Below the pieces are notes generated by a model that was not told the origin of the DNA, did not search any database, and was given only the letters and a program-made list of their open reading frames with translations. Position numbers and translations under genes: made by a program. A stretch of DNA of 64,000 nt from Paragordius varius (Eukaryota > Nematomorpha). Of this stretch, positions 25,932 through 38,899 are shown piece by piece. Positions within the stretch are counted from its first letter, which is position 1; each line of letters begins with the position of its first letter. Location of the stretch: assembly GCA_964247055.1 (NCBI GenBank), contig OZ176055.1:3658001-3722000 (forward strand), written 5' to 3'.

Positions 25932-26879
25932 TTAAATTATTTAATTTTTTAAAGTTAATAAATAAAAATTTTAGATGTAAAAATCGGTGCTTTTTTCCAA
26001 AGTCTCCAGTTATAACAAAGGGTGGCATACTTCCATAGACTTTTTTAAACCTTATCCAATTTTATTTAACTATTTATTTAGAAACTCTAAAATTAAAATT
26101 ACCCGTTTCTCAATTGTGTTGTGAGAAAATTCTGTATGGCTTTTTGCCCCAGAAATAATGGTTAAAAACTAGAAATTAAATTTTATTTACTCCCCTAAGT
26201 TAACAAACACCATCAAAACTACAAATTCTTTTCAATATTAAAGAAATTAGCAAAACTTTATTTTTATATTAGAATTTTACATTCTCTGAACCTAAAATTA
26301 ATTTATGTGTTTTGATCCATATACACTGCGTCCGAAATTATGGATCATAAAAAAATATCCTAACAATCTTTTAATAGAAAAGGAATAGGATTCTAATGGC
26401 ACTTTAAGCTTTGGGGCTTACTCAGTGATATAATGTTATTTGTACGTTAGTGGTAATTGCCGGATATTGTAAAATTAAAAAATTCCCACATCGTGTTTAA
26501 TTACATTTTTTGGCGAATTCTAAATGTATCCAAAAAAATATCAATTAAAATATATGATATACTATATTTAAAATGCATATAAATGTTTTTATAAAATTTT
26601 ATATAGAGATAGGCCGAAAGTCTGAAATCTTTTCTCCCCCTCTAAAATGGGCTAAATCTCTTAAAATAAACCCACAAATGCCGGGACTTTAGATAAATAT
26701 CTTAAAGTGCTTTTATAACGTTTCCTCGACACTTCGAAATACCTTTAATCTCGCTTCATCATAATTTTACTATAAATTAAATTTTAACACAATTTTAATT
26801 TTCGGCCCAAAATTTTTTATAATGTCAAAATTTAGTACATATAAAAAAATTTATTGGTAATAGCGGGATTTTTTTACTT
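25932..26879. other. Upstream flank of EIF5B, no gene supported
   Basis: AT-rich, with stops in all frames. The EIF5B promoter or further 5' exons could lie here, but I can support neither. Confidence 0.5.
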
Positions 26880-27867
26880 TATTTGACACTTGGATACAAC
26901 ATATTCATTTCAGTTCTTTATTATTTGGGGTAATTGGAGACCAACCTTTTTTAACACTTGGATACAACACACTCATTTTAGTCCTTCGATTCAAATTGGG
27001 GTAGTTGGATACCCCAGGCCTGTTTAAAATCAAATTCTTTAAAAAGTATGGAAGCAATCAAAACCTTGGCAAAATTATGCACTTATATAACATTAATAAA
27101 CCGAAATATATAAAAAATTTTATTCAAAAATACTTGATATTATTTATTTTGAGCTAAAACTGAAAGGTAAAAATTTAGTCAACGTGACATGTGTCAAATT
27201 GTAAAATTAAAAAATAATACAAAATAAACCACTTTTTCTATTTCTATCTATGTTAATGTAATTTATATAAAAAATAAGCTTTAGTTTTACCCTTAAAATT
27301 AAATGAAGACGATATTTTGCAAAATTTTTGTAAAATAAAAATGGCGTCGAAGTAGTTTGAGATGGAACTTTTTTTTCAAAACAAAATTTTATTAAGATAT
27401 TTTGGCATATTTATATAATATTTATCAGGATAGAAGCATAAATTTAAATTGGGACCGTTTCCTTCAGTAGTTTTTTAAAAATTTTAATTTTCATTTAGTC
27501 TGGGGTATTTAGATACCCCAATTTGAATCGAAGTGTTAAAATCAAATATTTTCTAAAAATATGGAAAAAATTCTAGTCATGGTAAAAGTTTTCACTTACA
27601 TCAAATAACCTTAGCTATTCAAGCTTCAAAATTAAATAAACACGATATTTCGCAAAAATATTGTATACTAAAAATGGCGTCACAGTAGTTAGATATGGAG
27701 CATTTTTCAAAACTAAATTTTATCTAAATATTTTAGCTTATTTCTATAATATTTATTAGAATAGAAGCATAAATTTAAATGAAACCGTTTCTTTCAGTAG
27801 TTTTTAAAATATTAACTTAAATATTGTTTGGGGTATTTAGATACCATAATTTGAATCTAAGTGTTAA
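26880..27867. mobile_element. Cluster of inverted-repeat family B copies 2 and 3
   Basis: A short left-end fragment (26880-26945) precedes a full copy (26951-27539). That copy shares its right end with a 5'-truncated copy (27531-27867). The full copy begins with an ACACTTGGATACAAC-type end and GTCCTTCGATTCAAATTGGG. It ends in the inverse, CCCCAATTTGAATCGAAGTG. The hairpin-like GGGGTATTTAGATACCCC lies at the right end. No ORF is seen. Confidence 0.7.
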
Positions 27868-29560
27868 GAAAATTTGCCCATATTAGACATGTCCGAAAAG
27901 ACATTAGAGGCCAAGTCTAAATTTTAAAATATTTTAAAAAATTGTTTTAATTTTAATATATAATTGATAAAATACTTAAGTCACCTTTTTTGGAATAATC
28001 CCTTTGGATTTACCAAAAAACATTTATTTAGTAAGGGGTGGGGGAATCTAATATGGAGCAGTTACCATAAAATGGTAATAACTTTCTTATATCATTCGTA
28101 TGACCCTAAACAAAATAGAGACAATTTAATAGAGACAGGATGTAAAACGATGCGATAACACCCACACCCAAAAGAAGGATACAAATTTTTAGAAAAAGAT
28201 CATCATTAAAATTTACTATATTTAAATGAACTAAAATGATAACAATGTATTTTATTGGACGACTTAATTCTGGCGTTGGTGATGTTGATAACATTGGATC
28301 AAGGAGAGTCAAGACATATTTATTAGAAAGGTTGTGTGCGATATTAGTATAATTAACTAGAGATCGGCATGGCATATGCTGGGCAAGGGTTGCCCAATTC
28401 ATTAAGTTGTACATCTGAAATGTTTTCATTGAAGAGATTTAATCACCAATGCAAATATTGGGTCAAAATAAGACACATTATTAAAAGAAGGCGTTGGTAA
28501 TGTTGTTAATAAACTGTTAATAAGGGATGTTTTACAAAGGAAACGTTGATGAAAGACACGAAACGTATTTTAAGGTGAGAATGAACTATCTGTTTTTGTA
28601 AAATAATACCTTATTAATGAATCAGTAATTGCAGAAAATTTCGAAGAATGGATTAATTGGAACATGGTAACAAATATGGGGCAGGCATATTATCTTCAGT
28701 TAGCAGGCGATTCGAGGAACCATTAGCATAACTTTACATTGGATGCATAGCGAGGCAATATCAAATGGAAAGTCGTCAGAATGTAGAAACAATTGGTAGT
28801 AACTAGGGCTATGGAATGGATGGCGTAGGTGTTGCAAAATAAAACTTGGCACACAATAAGAATTCTAATGAGATATTGATTAGCCGTTTAAGGCTAGTTC
28901 AATTAAGTCTTACCGTAAATCAGAAAAGCTGTTTTCACGTTTATAATAATTTTGGAACGAAAGCGTCATTTGCAGTGCTTTGTTTATCATACTGATTCTA
29001 TAAGCTCATTGTTTTAAATTAATCCATAACTCTTAAAGTATTTTAAATAAATTCTATAAAAATTCAGACTTAGATCCTTGATAGGCAATTCATTTTTTGT
29101 CTTTAAAAATTTGTTATAGGCTCTGCTTATTTCAAAGCCATTCAAAAGAGTTCTTATGTGTAAATTATTATAGATGCCATAAAACGCTAAAACTCCTTTA
29201 TCATTCTTTTTGTTCAATCAAATATTATTGCTTTTTTAAAATATGAATGTACAAAATACATATAATTTTTTCATGGTTCACAGCGTTTTCTATTAATATA
29301 TTTTTGATTAAATTTTACCAAATACTCAGTACATTTATCAATTTGACTTGCAGTCAAATCATTATTAATGATTTGTGAATAAAATTGTAATTATGTTTAA
29401 TCCTCCACGTTTACTCACATGATATGGAGATACATATAATTACCTATTTATGATTTTGGATAAAACCATTCATTGTAATAATATTTTATTTACTATATTT
29501 TGTGTATGTCAAAAAGGTATATATTTGGTGAAAAGCTTTTTAACCATTTATATGCCAAAC
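27868..29560. other. Intergenic, no gene supported
   Basis: Nothing recognisable as host coding. A minus-strand open frame at 28106-28429 contains LAQHMPCRSLVNY-type residues but has no family match or splice context. It may be relic repeat sequence, since base composition rises in GC there. Confidence 0.45.
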
Positions 29561-31260
29561 ATTAATCTATATATTTGTAAAAATGGAAAGTGGTGGCTTT
29601 GTGATCTGTTTCCAAAAAACTGGGAGACCCATTCAAATCCAAATGTCCAAAAAATATATTCATTAATAAATCCGACAATAGCTTCGCCTTTTTTTGAATT
29701 AGGCCCCCAGTTCGGGCCCACCCCGTGTAAAAAACGGGTTTTTTGAAAACTCAAGTCCACAAAAATCGTGTCTGTGAGACAACTTTCCGGAGAACGTGTT
29801 GGACCATTCAATTTCAAACATGATCTTATTTACTTATTTTGATTGCACCGAACATAGTCAGCTCGCCTTTTTAATTTAGGCCCTCTTTTACCCGCTCTCC
29901 CCGTAAAATGCCATTTTATCAAAAAAAAATTTTGAATCTATTTTTGGCCCAGGGTTGTGAGATAGTAAAAATTCAAGGATTCCATGTTTTCCCTGTTAAA
30001 AGGCAAACATTTTAGTAGTGAGTTTTTTTATTTGGCTGCTGGGTAAGGAATTACCCGCTAAAAACTGCCCCGTCATATCGAAATAGCGTGTCTTTGGGGC
30101 TAAATTTTAGAAAGCTTATCAGGCCATATGAGTTCAATAGGTGCATAAATTATTACCCGTAACAGGACAAAAATTTAGGTCGTATGGTTTTTTAAAATTA
30201 GCCGTTAATTAGGCCCTTCACGCCCTGAAAAATGAGCCAGAATGATTTTTTAGTTTTGAGACAATTTTTCCAACAACTAATGAGAGCATATGGAATCAAT
30301 CATGATTCCAGGTATTCTCCGTAAAAAGGCAAAAATTTTAATCAAGCGCTTTTGTATCAGCCTCTGGGCAGGGAAATACCCGCCTAAAACTGCGCCACCA
30401 TATCACAATTGCGAGGAGTTAATTTTTAGAAAACTTATCAGGCCACATAAGTTTAATAAGGGCCTGAAATTTTACCTGTAAAAAACAAAAATTTAATTAG
30501 AGCGGTTTTACTAAATTACCCCTTAATTAGGCCCTTGCCCTGAAAAATGCGCACCCATAGAATGACTTTTTGGTTTTAAAGTAATTTTTAGAAAATCCCA
30601 CGAGAGCATATGGAATCAATATATGGCAAAAAATTCGCGCGTTTTTTTGTTTCGCCTTTGGTTAGGGGGCTACCCGCGTAAAACTGCGTAACCATATTGA
30701 TACAACATGCCTTTGGAGCCATTTTTCAGAAAACCTAAGAGACTAAGAGGAACATATGGAATCCATGATAAGATATTCCCTATATAAAGGCAATCCCAAC
30801 ACTTTTTTTTATACCTGCCCCTGGGTAGGGAGCTACCCGCCAAAAACTGCGGCACTATATAGAAATTGCATTGTTTTGGAGATAATTTACAGAAAAATTA
30901 TGAAGTCATATGAGCTCATTAAAAGCTGGAAATATTACCCGTAACTAGATAAAAATTAAGGTCGGGCTATTTTTAATTAGCCGTTAATTTGGGGCCTTTC
31001 CCTAAAAATATGCCATCATATAATGATTATTTAGTGTTGAGGTATTTTTTAAATAGCCCATGAAACGATGGTATCAAAAATGATTCCAAATATTTGCCCT
31101 ATAAAGACAAAGAATTTAACTCAGCGCTTTTTCCATGTAGGTCTATGGATAGGGGTCTACCGGTTTAAAACTGAGACGTCAAACACAAATGGCGTGGTTT
31201 TGGAGCTAATTTTCAAAAAACTTAAGAAACCATGAGTTCAGTTAAACACATTTCTTGGGA
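29560..31260 (-). repeat. Unidentified repeat element with internal tandem units, minus copy
   Basis: About 29590-29950 is the inverse of 35671-36060 (shared ACTATGTTCGG, GGGCCCGAACTGGG, AGATCACAAAG). About 29950-31260 holds diverged tandem units beginning near 30283, 30605, 30757 and 31060. Each has GCATATGGAATC-like starts and a TACCCGC-AAAACTG block. GC content is above the local background. I see no convincing protein, so the class is unknown. Confidence 0.55.
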
Positions 31261-33783
31261 ATTTGAATGATATCATTCTTATAAGAAGGGATCACAAATG
31301 ATTTACTTTTTATGTCCCTTTATCCCAGCTGTGTGAACCTAATTTCAAAATAAAACTTTTAACCATGATTTCTTAAAACGAAAATCTTAAAATAAATCCA
31401 ATGATAGTTATTGAATATTAACTTTAATAATAGACAGTGTAAATATGGTCAATTTCGAGTAAACAATATTCGAGCCTAGGCAAACACCCGTAAAAGAATG
31501 AATAATGACATTCTTTTTAATAAATATGTTTTTTATTATTTTTTTATCTTTCCTGTATTGCAAATTATTAAGAATAATTATCGGTAAGACTACGTCACAG
31601 TGAAGCGTGACAGGGCTAGCTACTATTTTTATATAAAGTTATCAATTGTTTCCGAATCCTGCTTGTATTAAGGAATAGTGGAAAATGGTTTACAGATATA
31701 TTGTCTATTAGGCGTTTTTTTTCATTTTGTACAGCGATGGGTTAATACCTTATCACGCTATTTTAGGCTTATTTTGAAAGCGATAGGGGCTTCTCGAAAC
31801 ATAAAACCCATTATAAGGTAGCTGAAAATGTTAAAAATTTATCGTTTTTGCTTCAACTTTTACAGAAAAAATTAAGCCAAAAACCTTTCATCATGTAATT
31901 GTAAAAATGAGAAATCATTGAAAAGGAAAATTAAAAAAAATATTATGGCGGCTTTGACCCAGAAGTTTTCCAGGAATGAAAATGTTAATCATTTTGTATT
32001 CTTTTATATACAAAATCAAACCCAAAACGCACAAAAATAGGTGATTAAAAAAATTAGAGGTAGGTCAGTGTGATAATTTCAATGAAACAATAAGTAACCT
32101 TTTTATTATTAATGGTAAAACCATATTGCAGGCATGCATATGCAATAAAAAAGATATGATCAAAATTAACCTTGCATTTACATGCGCATGAAAATCGATG
32201 ATTTTATAAAATAATATTATATACATCGAAAAAAATTTTAATATAATACTCTAAAAATTAAATCATATTGTTTGTTTTATAACTAAAGAAATAATTATTA
32301 TTGGCAATTTTATTATATGTTTATGTTAAACGAGAAAAAAGGAATAGATCGAATCGGTGTTATCGAAGTCAAAAACTGGATTATCCGAACAATCTACAAC
32401 TTTTTCCTGCTTCCGTCGAAAGTTTTGAATTGAAAAAAAAATCATCAATTAATTTTGCATTTTTTAGATATACCTTACATATAAATCATTAAGGCATCGA
32501 TTATTATAATTTTATTCCAAACCTATAACTTAACTCATCTTTTTTTTCCATTTTATACATACTAAAAGAATAGCAGAGAATTTAATTGTAGTGAATTTCT
32601 ATTTATTATTATTATAAATAGTTATATATGTGTATATTAGAAAAAGTCTGAACATCTGCTATAACCTACGATCTCCCGGAATTAAAAAAAACATAGAAAT
32701 TTATCTAGCTGATACTAAAAAAATAATTATATATGAAAAAGATTTTTGAAAAAATAAAAATATTATGCTGTAAACAACATTTTCACTTTCTGAGAAAAAA
32801 AGCTAAAACTTCGCGGTTTTATTTATCCTGTGTAAATTTTATAAAAATTATGTAATCGTAAAATCTAAAAATAGAATAAATAGAATGGAATGGGGAAAGA
32901 TGTTGGAAAAAAACATATGTTTTAACTGAAAGTTAACTAGATAGTTTTTTTTTCTGATTATTTACTAACATAAAATTTTTACAAATATTATCATTTTTGT
33001 GGGTTTTAAATTTTTTTCCAAACCTAATATTGGATATTAATAATCCAAACAGTATTTTTTCATCACGCATTTTTTTTCCATATATAACCCACAAAATTTA
33101 TGAATTTAGAGTAAATTTATTCGTCCATTCCTTTGTAATTTAGGTATGTAGTATAAATTTTAATGTATATATAAGTCAATACTTGATCGTGCCATTGACA
33201 AGTTATTATGCATTTTAGGCGAAATATTAAATACATGTGGGTTTCCCAGAATTTTACAAAATAATATATAAGTCATATAACATTCATATTTTCTCTAATT
33301 AAATTTAACATAAAAGGTTTTGTTTGAAGCGTTATTTTTTTGTATATGCCTTGTATTGAAAGTTTCGAAAATTCACTTGTATAAAAAGTTCATTATTTTT
33401 CACCCCTATGATTTTCTAACTTCCCAGAATTAACCGAAGTAAAAAGTATAAAGGGTGCTAGTATATTGCAAATTACTCCAAATAATTCATAAATAGCTTG
33501 TTATCAAATTTTGTTCAAAATATTTAAATTTCCAGATTCTTTAATTTTTAATGATAAATGGCCAATTTAATACTTGAAAAAATTTCAATATTATTTGACA
33601 TTTTTTAATATAAATAATTTTTAGGAATATAACGCTTGACAATATATCTATAAATTATTAAGTTTTTATCATGGTCAATTAAGGTAAGATTTTTAAAACA
33701 AATTAAATAAAAAGTTAAGATTTTCATATTTGGTGGTTTTTAGTGGGCTAGTTATATAATATTATAATATTTATTATAAACAG
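31261..33783. other. Upstream flank of the collagen gene, no gene supported
   Basis: AT-rich, with no glycine-X-Y coding on either strand and no other recognisable exon. It presumably includes the collagen promoter just before 33784. Confidence 0.5.
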
Positions 33784-36700
33784 ATGAGAATTATATTATT
33801 GAGGAATTTGACCAAGCTTAAATTCCTTTACATTTGCATTCTTTTCTTCATCCTAGCCACACATACTCTCGCAAAGGTATAAATTACATATAATCTTATT
33901 ATTTATTGATTTATATTTAAAAATGGGTAATTATCTTTATAATTATTAAGTAACAGGGCTTGAAACCGGAAAAAGAGTAGAACCAGAACTGGGGTGGTTC
34001 TTGGACTGTTAAAACCCAAAACAATCTGGCCTTTGTTATTATTTAAAAATGGAACTGGGGTGATTCCTAAAATTTTGAAACCGCAATCGGGTTGGTTCTT
34101 GAGGAAGTAGGAACCGGGTTCGTTCCAACCAAACCGGTTTCTGCTAAAATCTAAGGAACTGGGTTTGTTTTTCATGTGGTTCCAGTTCAACCCCTTCTAA
34201 CAGAACTCATTACAGGGTTGTCGAAACCCCTGGCGAATTCCTTTGGCCTTCTAAAATAAACATAAATAATTTATGATACATATTAAATAAGTATTTTGTA
34301 AAATATTTATTGGACATTTATTTACATTTAAAAGTAGTCAATCCTTTTTTTTGTGAGTTGGCCCTATTTAACTCTTTTTGTCCGAAAAGAAGCATGTGGT
34401 TTTTTGTGCATTTGTTTATAATGAAAAATGATTTTTAAATATTTTTTCGTTTTATAGGATTTTTCATGATCCCTCAAAAAATATTGATATTCATAATTTC
34501 GAAAGAAAACTCGATTTTTAGAGTCAAAATAGACGTTGTAATTGATTTTTCATATAGCACAATTTATAAAAATATTATATTCCTTTATTACCACACCCAT
34601 TCATAAGGTGACCAGACGTCCCGCTTTTGGCGGGACAGTCCCGCTTTTTCACACTTTGTCCCGCGTCCCGCTGCGTTTTTGAAATGTCCCGCTTTTTCAA
34701 GATTATATAAAAAAGGATTTTTTTAAATACATTTAAGTTTTTTATAAAAAATTTTTTTTATCCGTTTAAATTTTTTATCATTAGTTATCTTTAAAATCTG
34801 TATCAATTTTAAATTAAAGTTTTTTATTATTAAATTAAAAATATTTATTTTTTTCAAATTTATATCATATGATTATACAATTTGCTTCCTAATCCTACTG
34901 CCAACATTATCAAAAAGACAAATTTATATCACAAATCGGTAGCTTATACGTTTACTCCAAAAAATTAAGGTAATATAATATTTTTTATATTAATACTAGC
35001 GTAATCTCGTGCTGCTACGCAGCCAGAGGAAGTCCTTCGGACTTCTGGGAGGGAGGGCTATTTGAAATAAGGGACAATAAAATGATCCACATATGTGGAT
35101 TATTTCGAAACATTATTTAATAGATATGATTTTATAGGAATTTTAAAACGGAGCATTCATACTAATTAATATATTGTTTAATAGGGCGAAAAATAGATTT
35201 AAAAAATTATTTTTGTGGACTTTGTTTTTTGAAAAAAATGGCATTTTACGAAGGGAGCGGGTAAAAAGAGGGATTAAATCAAAAGCGAGACGACTATGTT
35301 CGGCGCAATCGAAAATAAGTAAATTGAATGATACTTTCTCCAGAAAATTGTCTCAAAGACACGATTTTTGTGGATTTCTGTTTTCAAAAAAACCGTTTTT
35401 CAGACGGGGTGGGCCCGAACTGGGGGCCTATTTCAAAAAAAGGGGCGAAGCTATTGTGGGACATTTATTAATGATCATATTTTTTCGATATTTGGATTTG
35501 ATTGGGTTCACCGGTTTTCCGGAAACAGATCACAAAGTTGCATGAGGAATCAGTTTTTAGCGGGTAGCTCCCTACCCAGCAGCTACCATCAAACAAACGC
35601 TTGACTAAAATTTTTGCCTTTTAACAGAGAATACGTGGTATCCATTTTGAATTTTTACGGTCTCATACCTAGGGCGAAAAATAGATTTAAAAAATTATTT
35701 TTGTGAACTTTGTTTTGTGAAAAAAATGGCATTTTACGGGGGTAGCGGGAAAAAAGAGGGCCTTAATCAAAAAAGCGAGACGACTATGTTCGGCGCAATC
35801 GAATATAAGTATACAAAAATCATATTTGAAATTGAATGATCCAACACGTTCTCCAGAAAATTGTCTCAAAGACACGATTTTGTAGTTTGTTTTGAAAAAA
35901 AACCCGTTTTTCACACGAGGTGGGCCCGAACTGGGAGCCTATTTCAAAAAAAGGGCGAAGCTATTGTTGGGGCATTCAGTAATGATTATATTTTTTTGAA
36001 CTTTGGATTTGAATGGGTTTATACCGGTTTTCCGGTACCAGATCACAAAGCCAGCATTTTCCATTTTTATAAATATATAGATTAGTTTAAAATATGAGTA
36101 CAAAAAGAGGTTGTAAATTTAACGATGATTTAATGAAAGAATTTCCTTTTATCAAAAAAACGAAGAATGACTCATTTGTTAAATGCTTTATGTTAGGGGT
36201 TCACCCTACCACATGGCGGTAAGCATAATATTACAAAGCATATGGAAACACAGAAACATAAAAAATGTTTAGATATGGTGGCATCATCTTACAAAATGAG
36301 GGATTTTTATCGTAAAACCGCTTTTGGAGAGGAAGAAAAGAATTTGGCACTAGCCCAAGGCGTTTTATCTTTTCACACGTTAATCTCAATCGTTCCTTTA
36401 GATCTATGGATTGTACCTCACATGTTATTCGCGCCCGTACAAAGGCTGAAGGCATTGTATGCATGTCCTTTCGCCACATGCATTTTCTGAATACAAAAAG
36501 ATTTCCTGAAAATTAATTTCATATCGCCATACTCTGATGTATCAAATCAGGAAACAAAAATATTTCCCACGTTAATAAAGTATTTTGTCCAGAAACCGGA
36601 GTAAAATTAAAATTTTAAATTTATTTCTCTACCCGGTGCGAATTCCGACATAATTTTACTTCAATAATGAATATTCTAGGAAAAAAAAATTTAAAAGACA

Positions 36701-38863
36701 AAATCATCGCATATTGCGGTGACAACACCAATACAAACTTCGGTGGAAAAGCAAGGAGGGGAACAAAAAATAATTTGCAGTAATTAGCAGATAATCTTAA
36801 TCAGTGGCGTACCGAGCATTTGCGGCGCCCGGGGCACAAAACTTTTATGGCGCCCCCCCTCCCCCCTATTTTTAAAAGCCAATAAAACAATTTAGTAAAA
36901 AAATACAAACGTTGTAACCTAAACACCATAGATAAGACAGCACAGTCATATATATTTTAAATCTATTAAATATATATATTTATATGATACTAAATTTATT
37001 CAATGGTACTAATTAGGTGAATAATAGAGTATATATTATAGGGATTATTACATAAATTGCTGAAAAATCTCATTTGAAAGTTTTTATTATTTTTGAATAA
37101 TTACAATTTAATTTTAAAAAATCATTTAGGCGCCCCTAAATAACGGCGCCCGGGGCATGATGCACCCCCTTGCCCCCCCCATCGGTACGCCCCTGATCTT
37201 AATCCATTATTGACGTTGGGTGTGTAGCGCATATAACACACAACGCTATTCAAACAGCTGCTGATTTGTTACCCCTAGATGTGGAAAATGTAGTTGTTAA
37301 GGTATATTCCTATTTTTATATACACGGTACGCGTTGAAACGCTTAAGAAATTCTGTGCAACAGAAGTACAATATTAAAAAATGCTTGGATATTGTAAAAC
37401 TCGTTGGTTTGCACTTCTGCCAGCTATCGAAGGAATTTTAAAAAATGATCCTTTAAAATCCTATTTTTTTATCACAGGACAAATGTCCTAACACTTTGGA
37501 AAAGTTTTTTGAAAGTGATTCTTCAATATGGTTAGAGTTTTTACATAATCAAGCTTCTCTCTTTCAAAATGTTATTAAATTGATAGAAAGTGACAAAACT
37601 TCGGCAATCGAAGTAGCCAATGAGTAACCTAAAATTCCAATGTAGAAAGGTTATAAAATAATTTTATACCAGTAACCATCCGCAGTATTATAAATAATTT
37701 AGAAAAACAAGGCTTAATAAATCGCCAAGATGTCTTGTACCTTTAAAAATGTTTTATACAAACTGTAAAGATTATTGGAAGACTGGACGGTGCAATTTAA
37801 TGAAATTGATCATTTTCATTGGATAACATTAAAACCAGAATTTAATTGGTGCGATGTTCAAAAATCCTTTCTGCATCTCCCAAAAATTCCCAAAATAACA
37901 TTACAGAAAATATCTTTTTCTAAAATATCATTAGTTATAAAATATATTAATAATGAAAAACTTAAATTATGGACAACAGAAAAAAATACAGTCGAAAAGA
38001 TATGTTAGAAATATTTCATCATTTTAAAACAAACTATGTTCCATACAATATGTTAAAAATTGTAGTTGCATTATCTTTACGTGGAACCAACGCTGCTACT
38101 GAGCGCGTTTTTTCCACAGTAAATCAGATGTGGACATCGGAAAAATCAAGTTTTAATGTTAAGACTTTAAAGGCCGTGTTATCTGTCAAATATAATTTGA
38201 CAAATTCTTGTGAAGACTTCTACAATATTTTATAAAATGATGATAATCTGCTAAAACGCATTCACTCAAATAAAAAATATACCAAGGATTTAAATATTAT
38301 TTTATATATATAATGTATTTGTGTTAAAAATAAATAAATACTACAATAAATTTTTTGTATAAAAATTTTTGTTGTACACCCCACCTCATAACCCCCCCCC
38401 CCCCCCATTTCTCAGATTTGTCCCGCTTTTTCCTTCAAAAAATTTGGTCACCTTAAGAATATTACAATCACTTCACCCTTTGTTCGTAAGGTACAATTTT
38501 TTTATATTTATAATGTATTTGTGTTAAAAATAAATAAATATTCCAATAAATTTTTTGTATAAAATTTTTTGGTTGTAGCCCCCAATGACCCTCCCCTTCT
38601 CAGATTTGTCCCGCTTTTTCTCTCAAAAAATCTGGTCACCTTACCCATTCATCCCTAATTTTTATTTTAAAAGAGTCAACACTTATAATACTCTTCTTTT
38701 AAATTAATTTAATAAATTAAATCCAAATTAACAGTTTTTAAGCGGACTCTATAGATATACGTTAGACATTGGATTAAATAAACCTGCTTAAAAAATAAAT
38801 ATATATTATCAAAATTGTGGCTATTTAAAATTTACTGTATCCTCTTGTTTAAAATATTCATTG

Positions 38864-38899
<36 letters not shown>

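Larger units (their letters stand above)
34604..38643 (+). mobile_element. hAT DNA transposon, broken, with nested insertions
   Basis: Termini are TAAGGTGACCAGACGTCCCG and the inverse of TCTGGTCACCTTA. The insertion is flanked by a perfect 8-bp duplication, CCCATTCA, at 34596-34603 and 38644-38651, as expected for hAT. Subterminal regions repeat GTCCCGCTTTTT. The transposase remnant lies at 36094-38235. Two other elements sit inside (about 34990-36070 and 36802-37195). The right ~150 bp is present twice: an inner right end at about 38320-38457 and the outer one at 38510-38643. The whole lies in intron 1 of the collagen gene. Confidence 0.88.

Noticed and set aside
28106-28429. Minus-strand 107-codon open frame
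   Set aside because: Half is coding-like but the rest is hydrophobic low complexity; no homology recognised and no supported flanking exons.
29548-29817. Open frames over the GGGCCCGAACTGGG repeat, also at 35174-35604
   Set aside because: The same DNA is repeated in three places with frame changes, so it is repeat sequence, not a host gene.
30283-31260. CRISPR-like or tRNA-cluster interpretation of the repeated units
   Set aside because: Units are ~150-320 bp, diverged and without spacers; the host is an animal; no tRNA fold was seen.
32301-32492. Plus-strand 63-codon open frame upstream of the collagen gene
   Set aside because: Basic, low-complexity composition expected by chance; no neighbour exon.
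33955-34190. Minus-strand 95-codon open frame
   Set aside because: It follows a degenerate minisatellite of GGAACCGG-type units.
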